From Bartonella bovis 91-4 (GTDB lineage: Bacteria; Pseudomonadota; Alphaproteobacteria; Rhizobiales; Rhizobiaceae), in assembly GCF_000384965.1 (NCBI RefSeq), contig NZ_CM001844.1:1299751-1363750 (forward strand): 64,000 bases of DNA, in the 5' to 3' direction. The notes beneath the pieces are model-generated. The model saw only the letters and a program-made list of their open reading frames with translations, did no database searches and was not told the DNA's origin. Shown piece by piece: positions 26,856-36,919 of the stretch. Both the position numbers and the translations under genes were made by a program. Within the stretch, counting starts at the first letter, position 1, and each line of letters opens with the position of its first letter.

Positions 26856-27617
26856 TTAAAAAGACCTTATTAAACTTCCAACAAGCAGATTCCAGCCGTC
26901 GATTAAAACGAAAAATAAAATTTTAAATGGTAAAGAAATAACTGTTGGTGGAAGCATCATCATTCCCATAGACATGGTCAATGTTGCTACAACAAGATCT
27001 ATTACCAAAAAAGGTAAAACAATAAGAAAGCCAATTTCAAATCCACGGCGTAACTCAGAAATCATAAAAGCAGGAACTAAGACACGAAAATCGATATCAG
27101 CCCCTGTTTTAACATTAAAAGAAGGATCAGAAAGATCCACAAACAAATCAAGGTCTTTTTCACGAACCTGCGATATCATAAATTCACGAAAAGGTTGACT
27201 AATTTTTTCTATCGCTTTCTGTTCACTGATTTCATTTTTTATTAACGGCTGGACACCCTGCTCCCAAGCAGTATTAAATGTTGGCGCCATCACATAAAAG
27301 GTCATAAATAAAGCCAATGATATCATCACGAGATTGGAAGGTGTTGTTTGCAACCCTAAACCTGAACGCAAAAGTGAAAAGGCAATAACAAAACGAGTGA
27401 AACTTGTCACCATAATTAACAAACCAGGCGCCACTGACAAAACGGTTAACAAGCCAAAAAGCTGAACAATCCGCCCACTAATTTTGCCGTCAGTCGGTGC
27501 TAAGAGCCCCGAAAGACCACCAGTGCTTGCCAAATTTGTTTGTTGTGCAAACACGTCTGTAGCATCTGTTGTTACCAACAAAAGCATCATGAATACAAAA
27601 CCGACAAATTTTTTCAT
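26856..27617 (-). CDS. fliP: FliP, flagellar export gate subunit
   Basis: FliP is the main pore subunit of the type III export gate. The 253-residue protein has a cleavable signal peptide (about 1-24, DVFAQ), four membrane segments and the family signatures FTRFVIAFSLLRSGLGLQTTP in two parts (about residues 72-92) and MGMMMLPP near the C-terminus. It overlaps fliL by four bases and is the last gene of the flgB-to-fliP run. The flagellin gene follows on the same strand after a 200-base gap. Confidence 0.95.
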   Translation of the reverse strand: MKKFVGFVFMMLLLVTTDATDVFAQQTNLASTGGLSGLLAPTDGKISGRIVQLFGLLTVLSVAPGLLIMVTSFTRFVIAFSLLRSGLGLQTTPSNLVMISLALFMTFYVMAPTFNTAWEQGVQPLIKNEISEQKAIEKISQPFREFMISQVREKDLDLFVDLSDPSFNVKTGADIDFRVLVPAFMISELRRGFEIGFLIVLPFLVIDLVVATLTMSMGMMMLPPTVISLPFKILFFVLIDGWNLLVGSLIRSF

Positions 27618-28111
27618 TGTTCTATTACCATACTCGAAATCAAAATATTGCTTATTTTATCGTCAGAACGAATTTTAGCACGATCAAAAAGATCAGCACG
27701 TAAATTCATTAAACCCGATGGTCCTTTTACCTGTTCAATTGTCATTTGATGTAAAAACAATAAAAAATCATTCGATATATCGGCTACCATATCCGGTGAA
27801 ATATTTTCACCAGGTTTAACAACTAAAGCAACTTCCATTCGAATCCAAGTTTTCTCCGATACCGCCATATTAGTCAAAATAGGAGGCAAAATAATCATAT
27901 GTGAATCGGACATAATTAAACTTGCTGAAGTTTTTGTCACCGGTTCTTTAAAATCATTGGAACTTTGTGTTACTTCTTTACTCACCCATATACCAAGAAG
28001 CCACCCAGAAGCTGCAGCAACAACTGTCAAAACAACCCCAACAATCAATAATGTTTTCACACCATTGTCTTTTTTTTCTGTTTTTTCTTCTTCTATCAGC
28101 GCTTCTGCCAT
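27614..28111 (-). CDS. fliL: FliL, basal body-associated stator protein
   Basis: FliL surrounds and stabilises the stator units. The 165-residue protein has a short charged cytoplasmic N-terminus (ALIEEEKTEKKDN), one membrane segment (about residues 23-45) and a periplasmic domain with the family's MEVALVVKPGE and VADISNDFLLFLHQMT. It lies between flgH and fliP, the standard Rhizobiales position, and is coupled to fliP by a four-base overlap. Confidence 0.93.
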   Translation of the reverse strand: MAEALIEEEKTEKKDNGVKTLLIVGVVLTVVAAASGWLLGIWVSKEVTQSSNDFKEPVTKTSASLIMSDSHMIILPPILTNMAVSEKTWIRMEVALVVKPGENISPDMVADISNDFLLFLHQMTIEQVKGPSGLMNLRADLFDRAKIRSDDKISNILISSMVIEQ

Positions 28112-28220
28112 AAGAACCCCTTATTATACGCAAATAATGAAGTAAAATTATTTCGTTTATTGCCTGCGATTATTATTAAACAAATCTCAAATTTTAAAAG
28201 ACCCTTATAATATAATTGAA

Positions 28221-28946
28221 TTAAAAAGGTGCAATTTGATTGAGTAACTGTTGACCGTAAGGAGGTTGTTGTATTTCACTCATACGTCCACGCCCTCCAT
28301 ATGAAATGCGTGCTTCAGCAATTTTGTCATAATCAATCATATTATTGCCAGAAATATCACGTGGACGAACCACCCCTGCGATATTAAGAATACGCATTTC
28401 ATAATTAACCCGCACCTCCTGCGAACCACTAATAACCAAATTACCATTTGGCAAAACATCCGTTACAACAGCAGCAATTGAAAGGCGAATATTTTCTTGT
28501 CGCTCTACTTTACCATCACCTTTAGATTGATTTGATGATGATGCTTCAACACCACCTGCAAGCTTTTCTAAAAATGAATACTCTGTTCCAACAGTATATT
28601 TAGAACTTGAATCACGCTTTAAGTCACTTTTATTGTTGAAACTGGCACGGTCATTAATAAATATTTGCACAGTTAACACATCACCAGGCTTCATTGCCCG
28701 TGGATCACGATAAAAGTTGTTGACGACATTAGGACGATAAAGCGAATATTTGCTTTCCTTGGGAGCCGGCGGATAAAAATGAGCCGCGCGTGAAGGTGCA
28801 AAGCCTAAATCCGCACGCACGGGAGAAAAATCTGGTGCCGAATTAAAATCCTTCGGATTATAAGAGCAAGCAGCCAATGGCACTAACATCAAGATTATGC
28901 CAGCCTTTAAAAAAAAGTGCAAAGAATATCTATGATCGTGTTTCAT
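28221..28946 (-). CDS. flgH: FlgH, L-ring lipoprotein
   Basis: FlgH forms the outer-membrane L ring around the rod. The 241-residue protein has a lipoprotein signal with lipobox LAAC (Cys27) and the typical body (SLYRPNVVNNFYRDPRAMKPGDVLTV, in pieces about residues 65-95; NGNLVISGSQEVRVNYE). The ATG at 28946 is preferred over an upstream TTG. It is placed between motE and fliL as in other Rhizobiales. About 110 bases without a gene separate it from fliL. Confidence 0.95.
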   Translation of the reverse strand: MKHDHRYSLHFFLKAGIILMLVPLAACSYNPKDFNSAPDFSPVRADLGFAPSRAAHFYPPAPKESKYSLYRPNVVNNFYRDPRAMKPGDVLTVQIFINDRASFNNKSDLKRDSSSKYTVGTEYSFLEKLAGGVEASSSNQSKGDGKVERQENIRLSIAAVVTDVLPNGNLVISGSQEVRVNYEMRILNIAGVVRPRDISGNNMIDYDKIAEARISYGGRGRMSEIQQPPYGQQLLNQIAPF

Positions 28947-28964
28947 TTTTTTCACTCTCAATTA

Positions 28965-29723
28965 TTACTTTGTATCAACCACTTGTTGTGTTTGTTTCTT
29001 TTTTGCCGACGCTTGTTGTGCACTCACAAGTATTTGCGTCAATTCAGCTGATTTTTCAGGAGGCAACTCATTCATAATAGCACTTGATATTTTAGGACTA
29101 AGCTTAAGCACAAGTGAAGCTGCCACAAGATCACTCATCAAAGCTAATTGAGCAGCAGCTGCATCGGGACGCATTTTTGAAATAATCTCAACCAAAGAAT
29201 CCTCTGCCAGAGCCAAAAATTCATTGCGTTTTTCAAGCCAAACTTCATACTCACGCCGTTTTTCTTCTAGAATTTTCACACGCTCATTAATTTGATCGCG
29301 TAATTGTTCCAATTGTTGACGTTGCAATTGAAAACGCGCATCTGCAGCCTGGCTACCAATATTGTCACAAAAACGTTCTACCTCTTCTGTCTCTTTCTTA
29401 GACATACTCTGTGTCGATAAAACAGATGAAGCCTTTGTCTCTGGAGTATTATCTGTAAGTATCTCTGCAGACGTTGTTGCAGATGCTTTTGTAGGTGTTG
29501 TTGTAGATTCTTTTACCTGATTCAACCTGTTTTGTGCAGATTTAACCTTCTTTGTGGATGAAGGAGCTGACGCCGATTTTTGTGTTGGATTGACAACAGA
29601 AGCAAAAATAAACTTTGGTGTGGGGCTTAAATCAAGCGCGCCTTGCGCATAACCTTTACCCATTCCACACACAATGAGCATCGCCACATAAAACCAAGAA
29701 GAATAAAATTGTAATTTTATCAT
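28965..29723 (-). CDS. motE: MotE, periplasmic chaperone of MotC
   Basis: MotE in Sinorhizobium is a periplasmic chaperone that stabilises MotC. The 252-residue protein has a signal peptide (about 1-27, MGKGYAQ), a Ser/Thr/Lys-rich stretch, a long coiled coil (about 120-170) and a C-terminal helical domain (MRPDAAAAQLALMSDLVAAS). The place between flgI and flgH is the same as in Sinorhizobium. It overlaps the flgI stop by four bases. Its client MotC is encoded at 10995-12287. Confidence 0.88.
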   Translation of the reverse strand: MIKLQFYSSWFYVAMLIVCGMGKGYAQGALDLSPTPKFIFASVVNPTQKSASAPSSTKKVKSAQNRLNQVKESTTTPTKASATTSAEILTDNTPETKASSVLSTQSMSKKETEEVERFCDNIGSQAADARFQLQRQQLEQLRDQINERVKILEEKRREYEVWLEKRNEFLALAEDSLVEIISKMRPDAAAAQLALMSDLVAASLVLKLSPKISSAIMNELPPEKSAELTQILVSAQQASAKKKQTQQVVDTK

Positions 29724-30958
29724 TGAACAACAAGCTCCGCATGAAGAGCACCTGCAGTTTTAATGGCCTGCAAAACTGCTATAATGGCTGTTGGTTTGAC
29801 ACCGATCTGATTAAGCCCTTTAATGAGATTATCCAAATCTACTCCATCTAAAATACCAATATTGGATACTGGCTGATCAACATCAACAGATGTTCTAGGC
29901 ACAACAACCGTATCACCATCACTAAAAGGGTTTGGCTGCGAAACTTCTGGCTCTTCTGTTACACGAACCGTTAAACTACCATGTGAAATCGCCACACGTG
30001 AAACACGCACTTTTTCACCAATGACAACAGTTCCTGTACGCTCATCAACAACCACACGTGCCACTTCATCTGTAGGAACAGGAAGCATTTCAATTTCAGC
30101 AATAAAGCGCGCCATTGAAATATTACGCGGTTTATTCAAAACAACAGTCTTCGCATCACGTTCTTTAGCAACATTATGCTTATAACGCTTATTGGCAAAA
30201 ATATTAATTAAATCTGACACGCGAACAGCTGTTGAAAAATCAGAGTTGCGCAATTCCAAAATAACCTCGTTACTCTGGTTGAAATTGCCCTCAATTTTCT
30301 GCTCCACCAACGCACCATTAGGAATACGACCTGATGTTGGAACACCTTGCGTTACACTTTCTGCTACTCCTTGAGCACCAAAACCAGAAATAACCATATT
30401 GCCTTGCGCTACTGCATAAGTTTTACCATCTGCCCCAAGAAGTGGCGTCATCACCAATGTTCCACCTTGCAAAGACGTTGCATCTCCCAACGCAGAAACC
30501 GTCACATCAATGCGTGATCCTGGAGTAGCAAAAGGAACCATCTCAGCCGTAACAATGACAGCAGCAATATTATTGGCACGCGATGCACCAGGAGGAGGAC
30601 TCATTCCCAAATTATCAAGCATGGCTCGCATAGCTTGCTCTGTAAAAGGTGAATTTCGCAAAGAATCACCTGTACCATTCAAACCAATCACCAAACCATA
30701 ACCTACCAATTGATTAGAGCGCACACCTTGAATTTCTGCAATATCTTTCAAGCGTGCGACCGCACTTGGACGAACCAAATCTGCGTAATACATTTTAGCA
30801 GGATCACCACCAGATCCTAACCAAGAAGCATCAGATGCCGCCGGAAAGGTATACTGCTCTACATTTTTGCCCCCTTCATCCGCAAACGCTGGGATAAAGA
30901 CTGAAAAAAAAACTATAAAAGAAGCAAAAAAGAAACGAGAAAGAGAACGCTCAACCAT
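29720..30958 (-). CDS. flgI: FlgI, P-ring protein
   Basis: FlgI forms the periplasmic P ring around the rod. The 412-residue protein has a signal peptide (about 1-26, VFIPAFA) and family motifs RLKDIAEIQGVRSNQLVGYG, VIGLNGTGD and GLNQIGVKPTAIIAVLQAIK. It starts within the flgA stop (one-base overlap) and overlaps motE by four bases, so P-ring chaperone, P ring and MotE are made together. Length and order are normal. Confidence 0.96.
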   Translation of the reverse strand: MVERSLSRFFFASFIVFFSVFIPAFADEGGKNVEQYTFPAASDASWLGSGGDPAKMYYADLVRPSAVARLKDIAEIQGVRSNQLVGYGLVIGLNGTGDSLRNSPFTEQAMRAMLDNLGMSPPPGASRANNIAAVIVTAEMVPFATPGSRIDVTVSALGDATSLQGGTLVMTPLLGADGKTYAVAQGNMVISGFGAQGVAESVTQGVPTSGRIPNGALVEQKIEGNFNQSNEVILELRNSDFSTAVRVSDLINIFANKRYKHNVAKERDAKTVVLNKPRNISMARFIAEIEMLPVPTDEVARVVVDERTGTVVIGEKVRVSRVAISHGSLTVRVTEEPEVSQPNPFSDGDTVVVPRTSVDVDQPVSNIGILDGVDLDNLIKGLNQIGVKPTAIIAVLQAIKTAGALHAELVVQ

Positions 30959-31416
30959 TAAAAACCTACTCTCACGTCACCATTTTGTAAAACAGTGCCT
31001 ATCACGATACGGCCTGAATCAGCATTACGAACTCGAATAACATCGCCTGAAGATCCTGACTGTAAAACCACACCCAAAGCAGTAATCTGCAAATTATTTG
31101 TTTGAAAAATTAACTTGGTTGTTTGACCACGCTCAACTAAAACTGGATCTCCCAAAGAAGCAAGTGAAATGGGGCGACCAGCTGTTAAAGTGCGTTTTGC
31201 AACCTTATTAAGAAGCTGATTCATCTGTGTAGCATACAAAGAAGCAGCTTCAGATTTTATAAAAAAACTTTTTTCACTTAAACCTACATCACTCACACGC
31301 TGTCCAGCATAAACGGACTTATTAGGAACGAGAAAACTGACCCTATCAGCATAAACTACTGCCGATGAAAAGCATGATAACAAAAAAGCTGTAAGTAAAA
31401 GCAAAAGCCTTTTCAT
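30958..31416 (-). CDS. flgA: FlgA, P-ring assembly chaperone
   Basis: FlgA helps FlgI assemble in the periplasm. The 152-residue protein has a signal peptide (about 1-23, SSAVVYA) and the SAF-like body (VPNKSVYAGQRVSDVGL; RTLTAGRPISLASLGDP; ITALGVVLQSGSSGDVIRVRN in pieces). It is the short form usual in Rhizobiales. It follows flgG by five bases and touches flgI. Confidence 0.94.
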   Translation of the reverse strand: MKRLLLLLTAFLLSCFSSAVVYADRVSFLVPNKSVYAGQRVSDVGLSEKSFFIKSEAASLYATQMNQLLNKVAKRTLTAGRPISLASLGDPVLVERGQTTKLIFQTNNLQITALGVVLQSGSSGDVIRVRNADSGRIVIGTVLQNGDVRVGF

Positions 31417-31421
31417 AGCAT

Positions 31422-32216
31422 TTACCTTAAATTCTTAGAAACAACCGCTGCCATTTCATCTGACGCCTGAATTACTTTAGAATTCATTTCATAAGAACGC
31501 TGCGCTGCGATTAGTTCTGTGATTTCTTTTACAGGATCAACATTAGAAGATTCAAGCATTGCCTGCATAATGCTGCCATATCCTTCATCCTTTGGAAAAC
31601 CTGGTACCGGTGCACCAGAAGCAGGTGTCTCACGGAAAAGATTATCCCCTACTGCTTCCAAACCAACTGCGTTGACAAAGTTAACCAAATTAAGGCGGCC
31701 AGCTTCCACAGGATCAGGATCCATATCAGTTTGATAATAAACAATCCCATCAGGGCTTACTGTTATATTCTTACTTCCCACAGGAATCGTAATAACAGGT
31801 TGCACTAAATTGCCATCCAATGTTTCAATCTGCCCTGTTTCACTTAAATTAAAAGAACCAGAACGTGTGTAAAAAACATTGCCATTAGGATCTTGCACTT
31901 CAAACCAGCCATTTCCGTTAATAGCTAAATCCAATGCATTGCCAGTTTGAACAAAGGCCCCTTGCATATTGACCTTACGAACTGCTGCAGTGCGCACCCC
32001 CATTCCAATCATCGCACCCTCAGGTACAATGGCTTGATTGAGCATATTGGGAACACCAACTGCACGATCTGCTACATACATTAAATCGGCAAATTCTGCA
32101 CGCGCACGTTTAAAACCGGTTGTGTTAATATTCGCTAAATTATTAGCAATAACATCAAGGTTTGTTTGCTGAGCAGCCATACCTGTTGCAGCAATTGAAA
32201 GTGATCTCATGACCAT
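31422..32216 (-). CDS. flgG: FlgG, distal rod protein
   Basis: FlgG builds the distal rod. The 264-residue protein has the rod N-terminus ([20 protein letters not shown], then [13 protein letters not shown]), a central domain, and the C-terminal helix ([19 protein letters not shown]). Two ATG codons lie six bases apart; the first has AGGAAA at good spacing. It lies between fliE and flgA. Confidence 0.96.
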   Translation of the reverse strand: MVMRSLSIAATGMAAQQTNLDVIANNLANINTTGFKRARAEFADLMYVADRAVGVPNMLNQAIVPEGAMIGMGVRTAAVRKVNMQGAFVQTGNALDLAINGNGWFEVQDPNGNVFYTRSGSFNLSETGQIETLDGNLVQPVITIPVGSKNITVSPDGIVYYQTDMDPDPVEAGRLNLVNFVNAVGLEAVGDNLFRETPASGAPVPGFPKDEGYGSIMQAMLESSNVDPVKEITELIAAQRSYEMNSKVIQASDEMAAVVSKNLR

Positions 32217-32255
32217 GTTTTTTTCCTATATTCTTTTAAACTTTCTTTAGCCTAT

Positions 32256-32600
32256 CTAAATTTGCATCCGGCTTACTTCAAGATATGCTTGCACCATCTT
32301 ATCACGTAAAGCAATAGCCGTACTTAAAGACCGCTCAGCTGCCATTACAGAATTTACAACTTCACGCACACCAACATCACTGCCAGACAGGCCACCAATA
32401 GAAAGACTTTCTGCATTTTGCAATTTCATTTCAGCTGCTCCCACAATTTCAGACAAAATTTTACTAAAACTGACACTGCTACCTTCTTCAGCCGCACCGA
32501 CGGGTAAATGTTGCACAGCAGCACTATTCATCTGCCCACTTATTTGGTTTAATGAATCAAAAGAACTATGAGACATCATAGAAGTGAGGGCTTGGATCAT
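32256..32600 (-). CDS. fliE: FliE, MS ring-rod junction protein
   Basis: FliE joins the MS ring to the rod and is the first protein exported. The 114-residue protein has the family's C-terminal half ([50 protein letters not shown]). It lies between flgC and flgG as usual. Confidence 0.94.
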   Translation of the reverse strand: MIQALTSMMSHSSFDSLNQISGQMNSAAVQHLPVGAAEEGSSVSFSKILSEIVGAAEMKLQNAESLSIGGLSGSDVGVREVVNSVMAAERSLSTAIALRDKMVQAYLEVSRMQI

Positions 32601-32662
32601 TTTTTAACGCTCCTACAAAAATTCAAATATAAAATTCGCTGATAAAGAAATTCATGGCTTTA

Positions 32663-33076
32663 TCATTTCAGTAAATCAATTGTCTGTGAAACCAAATCGC
32701 GTACCTGGCGGACAACTTGTAAATTCGCTTCATAAGAGCGATTTGCTTCACGCATATCTGCCATTTCTACAATAGAATTGACATTGGGATATTTCACATA
32801 GCCATTACTATCAGCAGCCAAATGCCCTGGTTCATAACGCATAATAAAAGGCGCTTTATCATTACCAATACGTGTTACTTGTACGCCCTGTGTGTCACTA
32901 TAAGGGTTAAGAGCAGCTTCAAAACTGACAGTCTTGCGTCGATAAGGCGCCGCACCTGGAAATTTTCCTGTTGAATTGGCATTGGCTAAATTTTCAGCGA
33001 TAATACGCAAACGCATTGACTGTGCACTTAAACCTGTTGTAGCAACTTGCTCTGCCGCGATTAGTCTATCAGCCAT
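32663..33076 (-). CDS. flgC: FlgC, proximal rod protein
   Basis: FlgC is a proximal rod subunit. The 137-residue protein starts with the rod signature (QSMRLRIIAENLANANSTG) and ends with the conserved helix (MREANRSYEANLQVVRQVRD). It follows flgB by two bases and precedes fliE by about 60. Confidence 0.95.
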   Translation of the reverse strand: MADRLIAAEQVATTGLSAQSMRLRIIAENLANANSTGKFPGAAPYRRKTVSFEAALNPYSDTQGVQVTRIGNDKAPFIMRYEPGHLAADSNGYVKYPNVNSIVEMADMREANRSYEANLQVVRQVRDLVSQTIDLLK

Positions 33077-33078
33077 AA

Positions 33079-33465
33079 TTACGATCCTCCTTTAACTGTC
33101 ACCATCATCATACGATGAAAAGCTTTAACAATGGCAGTATTGAGAGACATCTCACGATTAATCTCCCCGCCTTTACGCATTTCTTCTTCTAAATCAACAT
33201 TATTCCCAGAATGCGTAATTTCCATCACATTTTCAGAGCGAATAGCTTGGGCTTCCATACCATTGTCAGTCAAATCTATATGACGAACATTGGTAACAGC
33301 CATAGAAATCTTTTGATTTTGCAAAACAGTCGGAAAATCTTGAACATCACGAGCTTTGTACCCTGGTGTATTAGCATTAGCCACATTACTAGCGATCGCC
33401 TTCTGGCGCACAGTTAACCAATCTGCTTGTTTATTGGCAATATCAAAAAGATTGACTGAATCCAT
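33079..33465 (-). CDS. flgB: FlgB, proximal rod protein
   Basis: FlgB is a proximal rod subunit. The 128-residue protein has the rod N-terminus (RQKAIASNVANANTPGYKARD) and a C-terminal helix with NVDLEEEMRKGGEINREMSLN. It is the first gene of the flgB-to-fliP run, and the 333 bases upstream probably hold the promoter. Confidence 0.95.
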   Translation of the reverse strand: MDSVNLFDIANKQADWLTVRQKAIASNVANANTPGYKARDVQDFPTVLQNQKISMAVTNVRHIDLTDNGMEAQAIRSENVMEITHSGNNVDLEEEMRKGGEINREMSLNTAIVKAFHRMMMVTVKGGS

Positions 33466-33798
33466 AATCTATAACCTTTAACTCTTGGGAGAAGTAATAA
33501 GAAAATAATCTTGTGCGAGCCTTGTCTGTATGTTTTTTAAAATAAAGCAAAAATATCGACTTATATTTATTCTTTTTAAAAAATAAGCTAAAAAATAAAT
33601 TATATAATGTATAAATTTTATATAAACCTTTCCTTTTATAAGTCATAAAATCAAGACAGTGACTCTTATTTGAAAATTAGCTCTTTAGTCTCATAAACTA
33701 AAACCATCTCTTCCTTTATAGATATAAAGTATTGCTATCTACAAACAAAATAACCTCTTTGAAAACAAATACTTTTTGATTTTGTTTCTTATAAACAA
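33466..33798. other. Intergenic region between fliI and flgB
   Basis: About 330 AT-rich bases with no gene that I can support. It should contain the flgB promoter on the minus strand. No terminator hairpin for fliI is evident. Confidence 0.4.
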
Positions 33799-35301
33799 TT
33801 ATTGACTTTTCAACAGTTTTGCCAATTCATCATAAGGGTCATTAACAAGCGGCATATCAGGGCCTTGTTTCATAGCAGCATAAATAGATGGCACTAAAAA
33901 GATTGCCTGATCAAGGATATGATCTGCCCCCGCACGATAAGCGCCCATTGCACGTAAATCACGTGTTTCTTCATATCTAAAAATCATTTCCTTCAAATTT
34001 TGAACCAATATGCGCTGTTCATCTGTCCAGCTATGAGGTGCCAAACGCGAAATAGAAGCCGGAATATCAACAGCAGGAAATCTTCCCTGTGCAGCAATAG
34101 CACGATCAAGCACAATATGGCCATCTAAAATCCCGCGAATTGCATCAGAAATAGGGTCATTATGATCATCGCCATCAACCAAAACTGCGTAAACACCCGT
34201 AATAGATCCTTTGCCTTCTCTACCTGGGCCTGCTCGTTCTAATAAACGTGGCAACTCACTAAAAATACGGGGAGGAAATCCACGTGAAACAGGCGGCTCA
34301 TGAGCAGAAATGGCAATTTCGCGCATCGCTAATGCATAACGCGTGATAGAATCAACCACCAGTAAAACATTGTCACCTAAAGAAGAAAAATATTCAGCAA
34401 TTGTTGTTGCCATGATTGGAGCTAAACACCGCATCATGGGGCTTTCATCACCTGTCGCAATCACCCCAACAACCTTGTCTAATTTGCTGTGCAATGTATC
34501 ATCAAGCATATCACGCACTTCACGGCCACGCTCACCTGTGAGAGCTAAAACAACTGTATCAAAATGATCAGCTTGCATCATCATTGACAAAAGAGTGGAT
34601 TTTCCAACCCCAGAACCAGCAAAAATTCCAATACGCTGACCAAAACAAAGAGGCGTGAAAATATCAATCACTTTAACGCCTGTACGTAACCCCTTCTTTA
34701 CACGTGCACGTTTAAGTGCTGGCGGCACGTCACCCTCAACCGCTATATTGCGTGGACCAGAAAGAAGTGCCCCTTTACCATCGATAGCCTCCCCCAAAGC
34801 ATTAACAACACGACCACACCAAGAACGATCTGGCGCTACAAAAAGCGGACCTTGTGGAAAAACAGAAGCCATAAGAACAGGAACAACGGTTTCATCATAA
34901 GGCTTAATTAAAACATTTTCTTCATTAACACGAATAATTTCACCTCGTACTGCCTGCCCATCACAATCAATACACACTGTATCCCCGAGCAACACAGACT
35001 GTGATAAGCCCCGTGCAACCAATGTACCACGCGCCACATCGCTTATAACGCCCCCTTGGGTAACCAAATGAGAGGAATGATCATTTTTACGTGTTACAAA
35101 AGAAAGCAATCGGCTCAAAGCTGTAGGTGAAGTATCCGTCTGCACCCCTTTAGCAGAGGAAGCAGCACCCTCTCCATCTGTAAACTCTGCATTCACAAGA
35201 TCTGCATCTGTAAGAGGAAAAGTCTTTGTATCTGAAGAAACCACTGGCGTAGTATCTGTTAAAGCAACCGTTGATGCAGGATCATTTTTGCTTTTTTGCA
35301 T
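33799..35301 (-). CDS. fliI: FliI, flagellar export ATPase
   Basis: FliI is the F1-beta-like ATPase that drives flagellar export. The 500-residue protein carries Walker A GSGVGKST (about 229-236), the family motif GERGREVRDML and Walker B LLVVDSITRYA. The catalytic core is normal, but about 60 extra residues rich in S, T and D precede it compared with the usual 440-460 residue enzymes. The ATG at 35301 is preferred to a GTG four codons upstream; a start further in could also be true. It follows flgF by about 40 bases. Confidence 0.95.
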   Translation of the reverse strand: MQKSKNDPASTVALTDTTPVVSSDTKTFPLTDADLVNAEFTDGEGAASSAKGVQTDTSPTALSRLLSFVTRKNDHSSHLVTQGGVISDVARGTLVARGLSQSVLLGDTVCIDCDGQAVRGEIIRVNEENVLIKPYDETVVPVLMASVFPQGPLFVAPDRSWCGRVVNALGEAIDGKGALLSGPRNIAVEGDVPPALKRARVKKGLRTGVKVIDIFTPLCFGQRIGIFAGSGVGKSTLLSMMMQADHFDTVVLALTGERGREVRDMLDDTLHSKLDKVVGVIATGDESPMMRCLAPIMATTIAEYFSSLGDNVLLVVDSITRYALAMREIAISAHEPPVSRGFPPRIFSELPRLLERAGPGREGKGSITGVYAVLVDGDDHNDPISDAIRGILDGHIVLDRAIAAQGRFPAVDIPASISRLAPHSWTDEQRILVQNLKEMIFRYEETRDLRAMGAYRAGADHILDQAIFLVPSIYAAMKQGPDMPLVNDPYDELAKLLKSQ

Positions 35302-35344
35302 TGTACAATACACTCTTTATAAAAGACTTGTGTGGTCAACCACT

Positions 35345-36079
35345 TTAAGATTTTCCACCAAGAATTTGAATAGATTTAGAACGCATTTCTTCCTGCTGAC
35401 GCAACATTGCTTCAACCCTTTCAAAAGCACGGCTTACTTCGATAAGGCGCGTCATCTCGGCAACACCATTCACATTAGAACTCTCAATATAACCTTGTAT
35501 AACTTTATCACCACCACCCCCCTCTGACTGCATAGCAGGTCTATCAGGAATAACAGAAGAATTGGGACCATAACGCAATTGAGTCCCTTTCTGAAATTGA
35601 AACAGGCCAATTTTTCCAACCAAAACATCCTTTTGATAAATGCTCCCGTCTGCCGCAACACGAGGAGTACCCCCTGCAGGATTAAGCTGGATTGGCGCAC
35701 CCCCATCATCTAAAAAAGACAGTCCTGTCACCGAAACCAAACCACCCTCTGGTGTCATAATCATTCGACCATCGCGGGTATAAACTGGCCCAAAAGAGGC
35801 TTGTATAGAAAAATATGAATCACCCCCTACAGCAACATCAAGAGCATTACCGGTTTTCACCAAAGCACCTCGATCTGTTGAAATATATCCCTTACCAGCG
35901 CTCGTAAAAAAGACCTGATCCCTTTGTTCACGTGCAACGGGAGATACCAATGTGTCAAACTTCATACCACCAGAACGAAAACCTGGTGTATTAACATTTG
36001 CCATGTTTTGCGCAATTGTTTCCATCCGGCGCGCCAAACTGATTTGACCCGACACTCCCACATAAATCGGATTTTGCAT
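35345..36079 (-). CDS. flgF: FlgF, proximal rod protein
   Basis: FlgF is a rod subunit. The 244-residue protein has the rod N-terminus (VSGQISLARRMETIAQNMAN, then NTPGFRSGG) and C-terminal helix (MTRLIEVSRAFERVEAMLRQ). Like other Rhizobiales it sits just upstream of fliI and downstream of the DUF1217 gene. Confidence 0.95.
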   Translation of the reverse strand: MQNPIYVGVSGQISLARRMETIAQNMANVNTPGFRSGGMKFDTLVSPVAREQRDQVFFTSAGKGYISTDRGALVKTGNALDVAVGGDSYFSIQASFGPVYTRDGRMIMTPEGGLVSVTGLSFLDDGGAPIQLNPAGGTPRVAADGSIYQKDVLVGKIGLFQFQKGTQLRYGPNSSVIPDRPAMQSEGGGGDKVIQGYIESSNVNGVAEMTRLIEVSRAFERVEAMLRQQEEMRSKSIQILGGKS

Positions 36080-36118
36080 AAATCTGCCTCTTTTTTCTTA
36101 CACTATGAATGATACCTT

Positions 36119-36919
36119 TTAGACGCCACCCCGTTTAAAGGATTGTAAAGCTACCATTGTTTCATGGGAAAACGCTAATCCGCTCCCTAAATTTGAATCT
36201 TGTAAAAGTGTGAGAGCAGGGTTTATGTCTGTTCGATTTTTTGCGTCATACATAGCAGAAAAACGCGCAATAAACTGCTCTAATTTCCTTGGATCTTCTA
36301 AATCTTCAAGTGACATGCGTGATTCTAACAATGATTTTTGCGCTTCAATTTTTGATGAAAGCACACTTTCTGGAATATCCAGAGCCGTAAAAACCACAGC
36401 CGACAAAGCTTTATCACCAAGAATTTGATAAGCCCAATTTTTTTCTGAAAGAAGACCGTTTCTAGTCATTTCCCCAATAGTACGGGTAAAATACAAAGCC
36501 AAACGCGTTCCTTCATTTTCTTCACCAACTTTTACTTCTAAAGTTTGCTGCATATATTTATTCACAGTGCCTGTTTTTGCACTCTCTTGTTGAGTGGCTT
36601 CTTCACCATAAACACTAAAATTAAAAGCTGCTGCAAATTGCTGATAACGCTTATCTGTTAATTGCGAAGCATAATTAGGGTCTGAAAGTACTTTACGCAT
36701 CATACCTTTTGCATAAATCATATCTTCTAAGCCGTAAGCTTTCATAGCATAGTTATAGATTCGATCGTCTGCCAAAAAATCATCAACTGACCTTATACCT
36801 ATAATATGGCTTACATAATAATCTGTTTCTCGCTTAACCTGAGGTTCATTAAAAAGCTGACTAGACGTCTGTTTCATATTATCGATTGTACTTCTATAAC
36901 TCATATATGTGCTAATCAT
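36119..36919 (-). CDS. DUF1217 flagellar-cluster protein
   Basis: The 266-residue protein belongs to the DUF1217 family, found in alphaproteobacterial flagellar clusters next to flgF. It reads as a helical, soluble protein without signal peptide or membrane segment; typical stretches are YYVSHIIGIRSVDDFLADDR and NYAMKAYGLEDMIYAKGMMR. Its exact role is not known. It is the first gene of a minus-strand run with flgF and fliI, divergent from motA across 276 bases. Confidence 0.85.
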   Translation of the reverse strand: MISTYMSYRSTIDNMKQTSSQLFNEPQVKRETDYYVSHIIGIRSVDDFLADDRIYNYAMKAYGLEDMIYAKGMMRKVLSDPNYASQLTDKRYQQFAAAFNFSVYGEEATQQESAKTGTVNKYMQQTLEVKVGEENEGTRLALYFTRTIGEMTRNGLLSEKNWAYQILGDKALSAVVFTALDIPESVLSSKIEAQKSLLESRMSLEDLEDPRKLEQFIARFSAMYDAKNRTDINPALTLLQDSNLGSGLAFSHETMVALQSFKRGGV

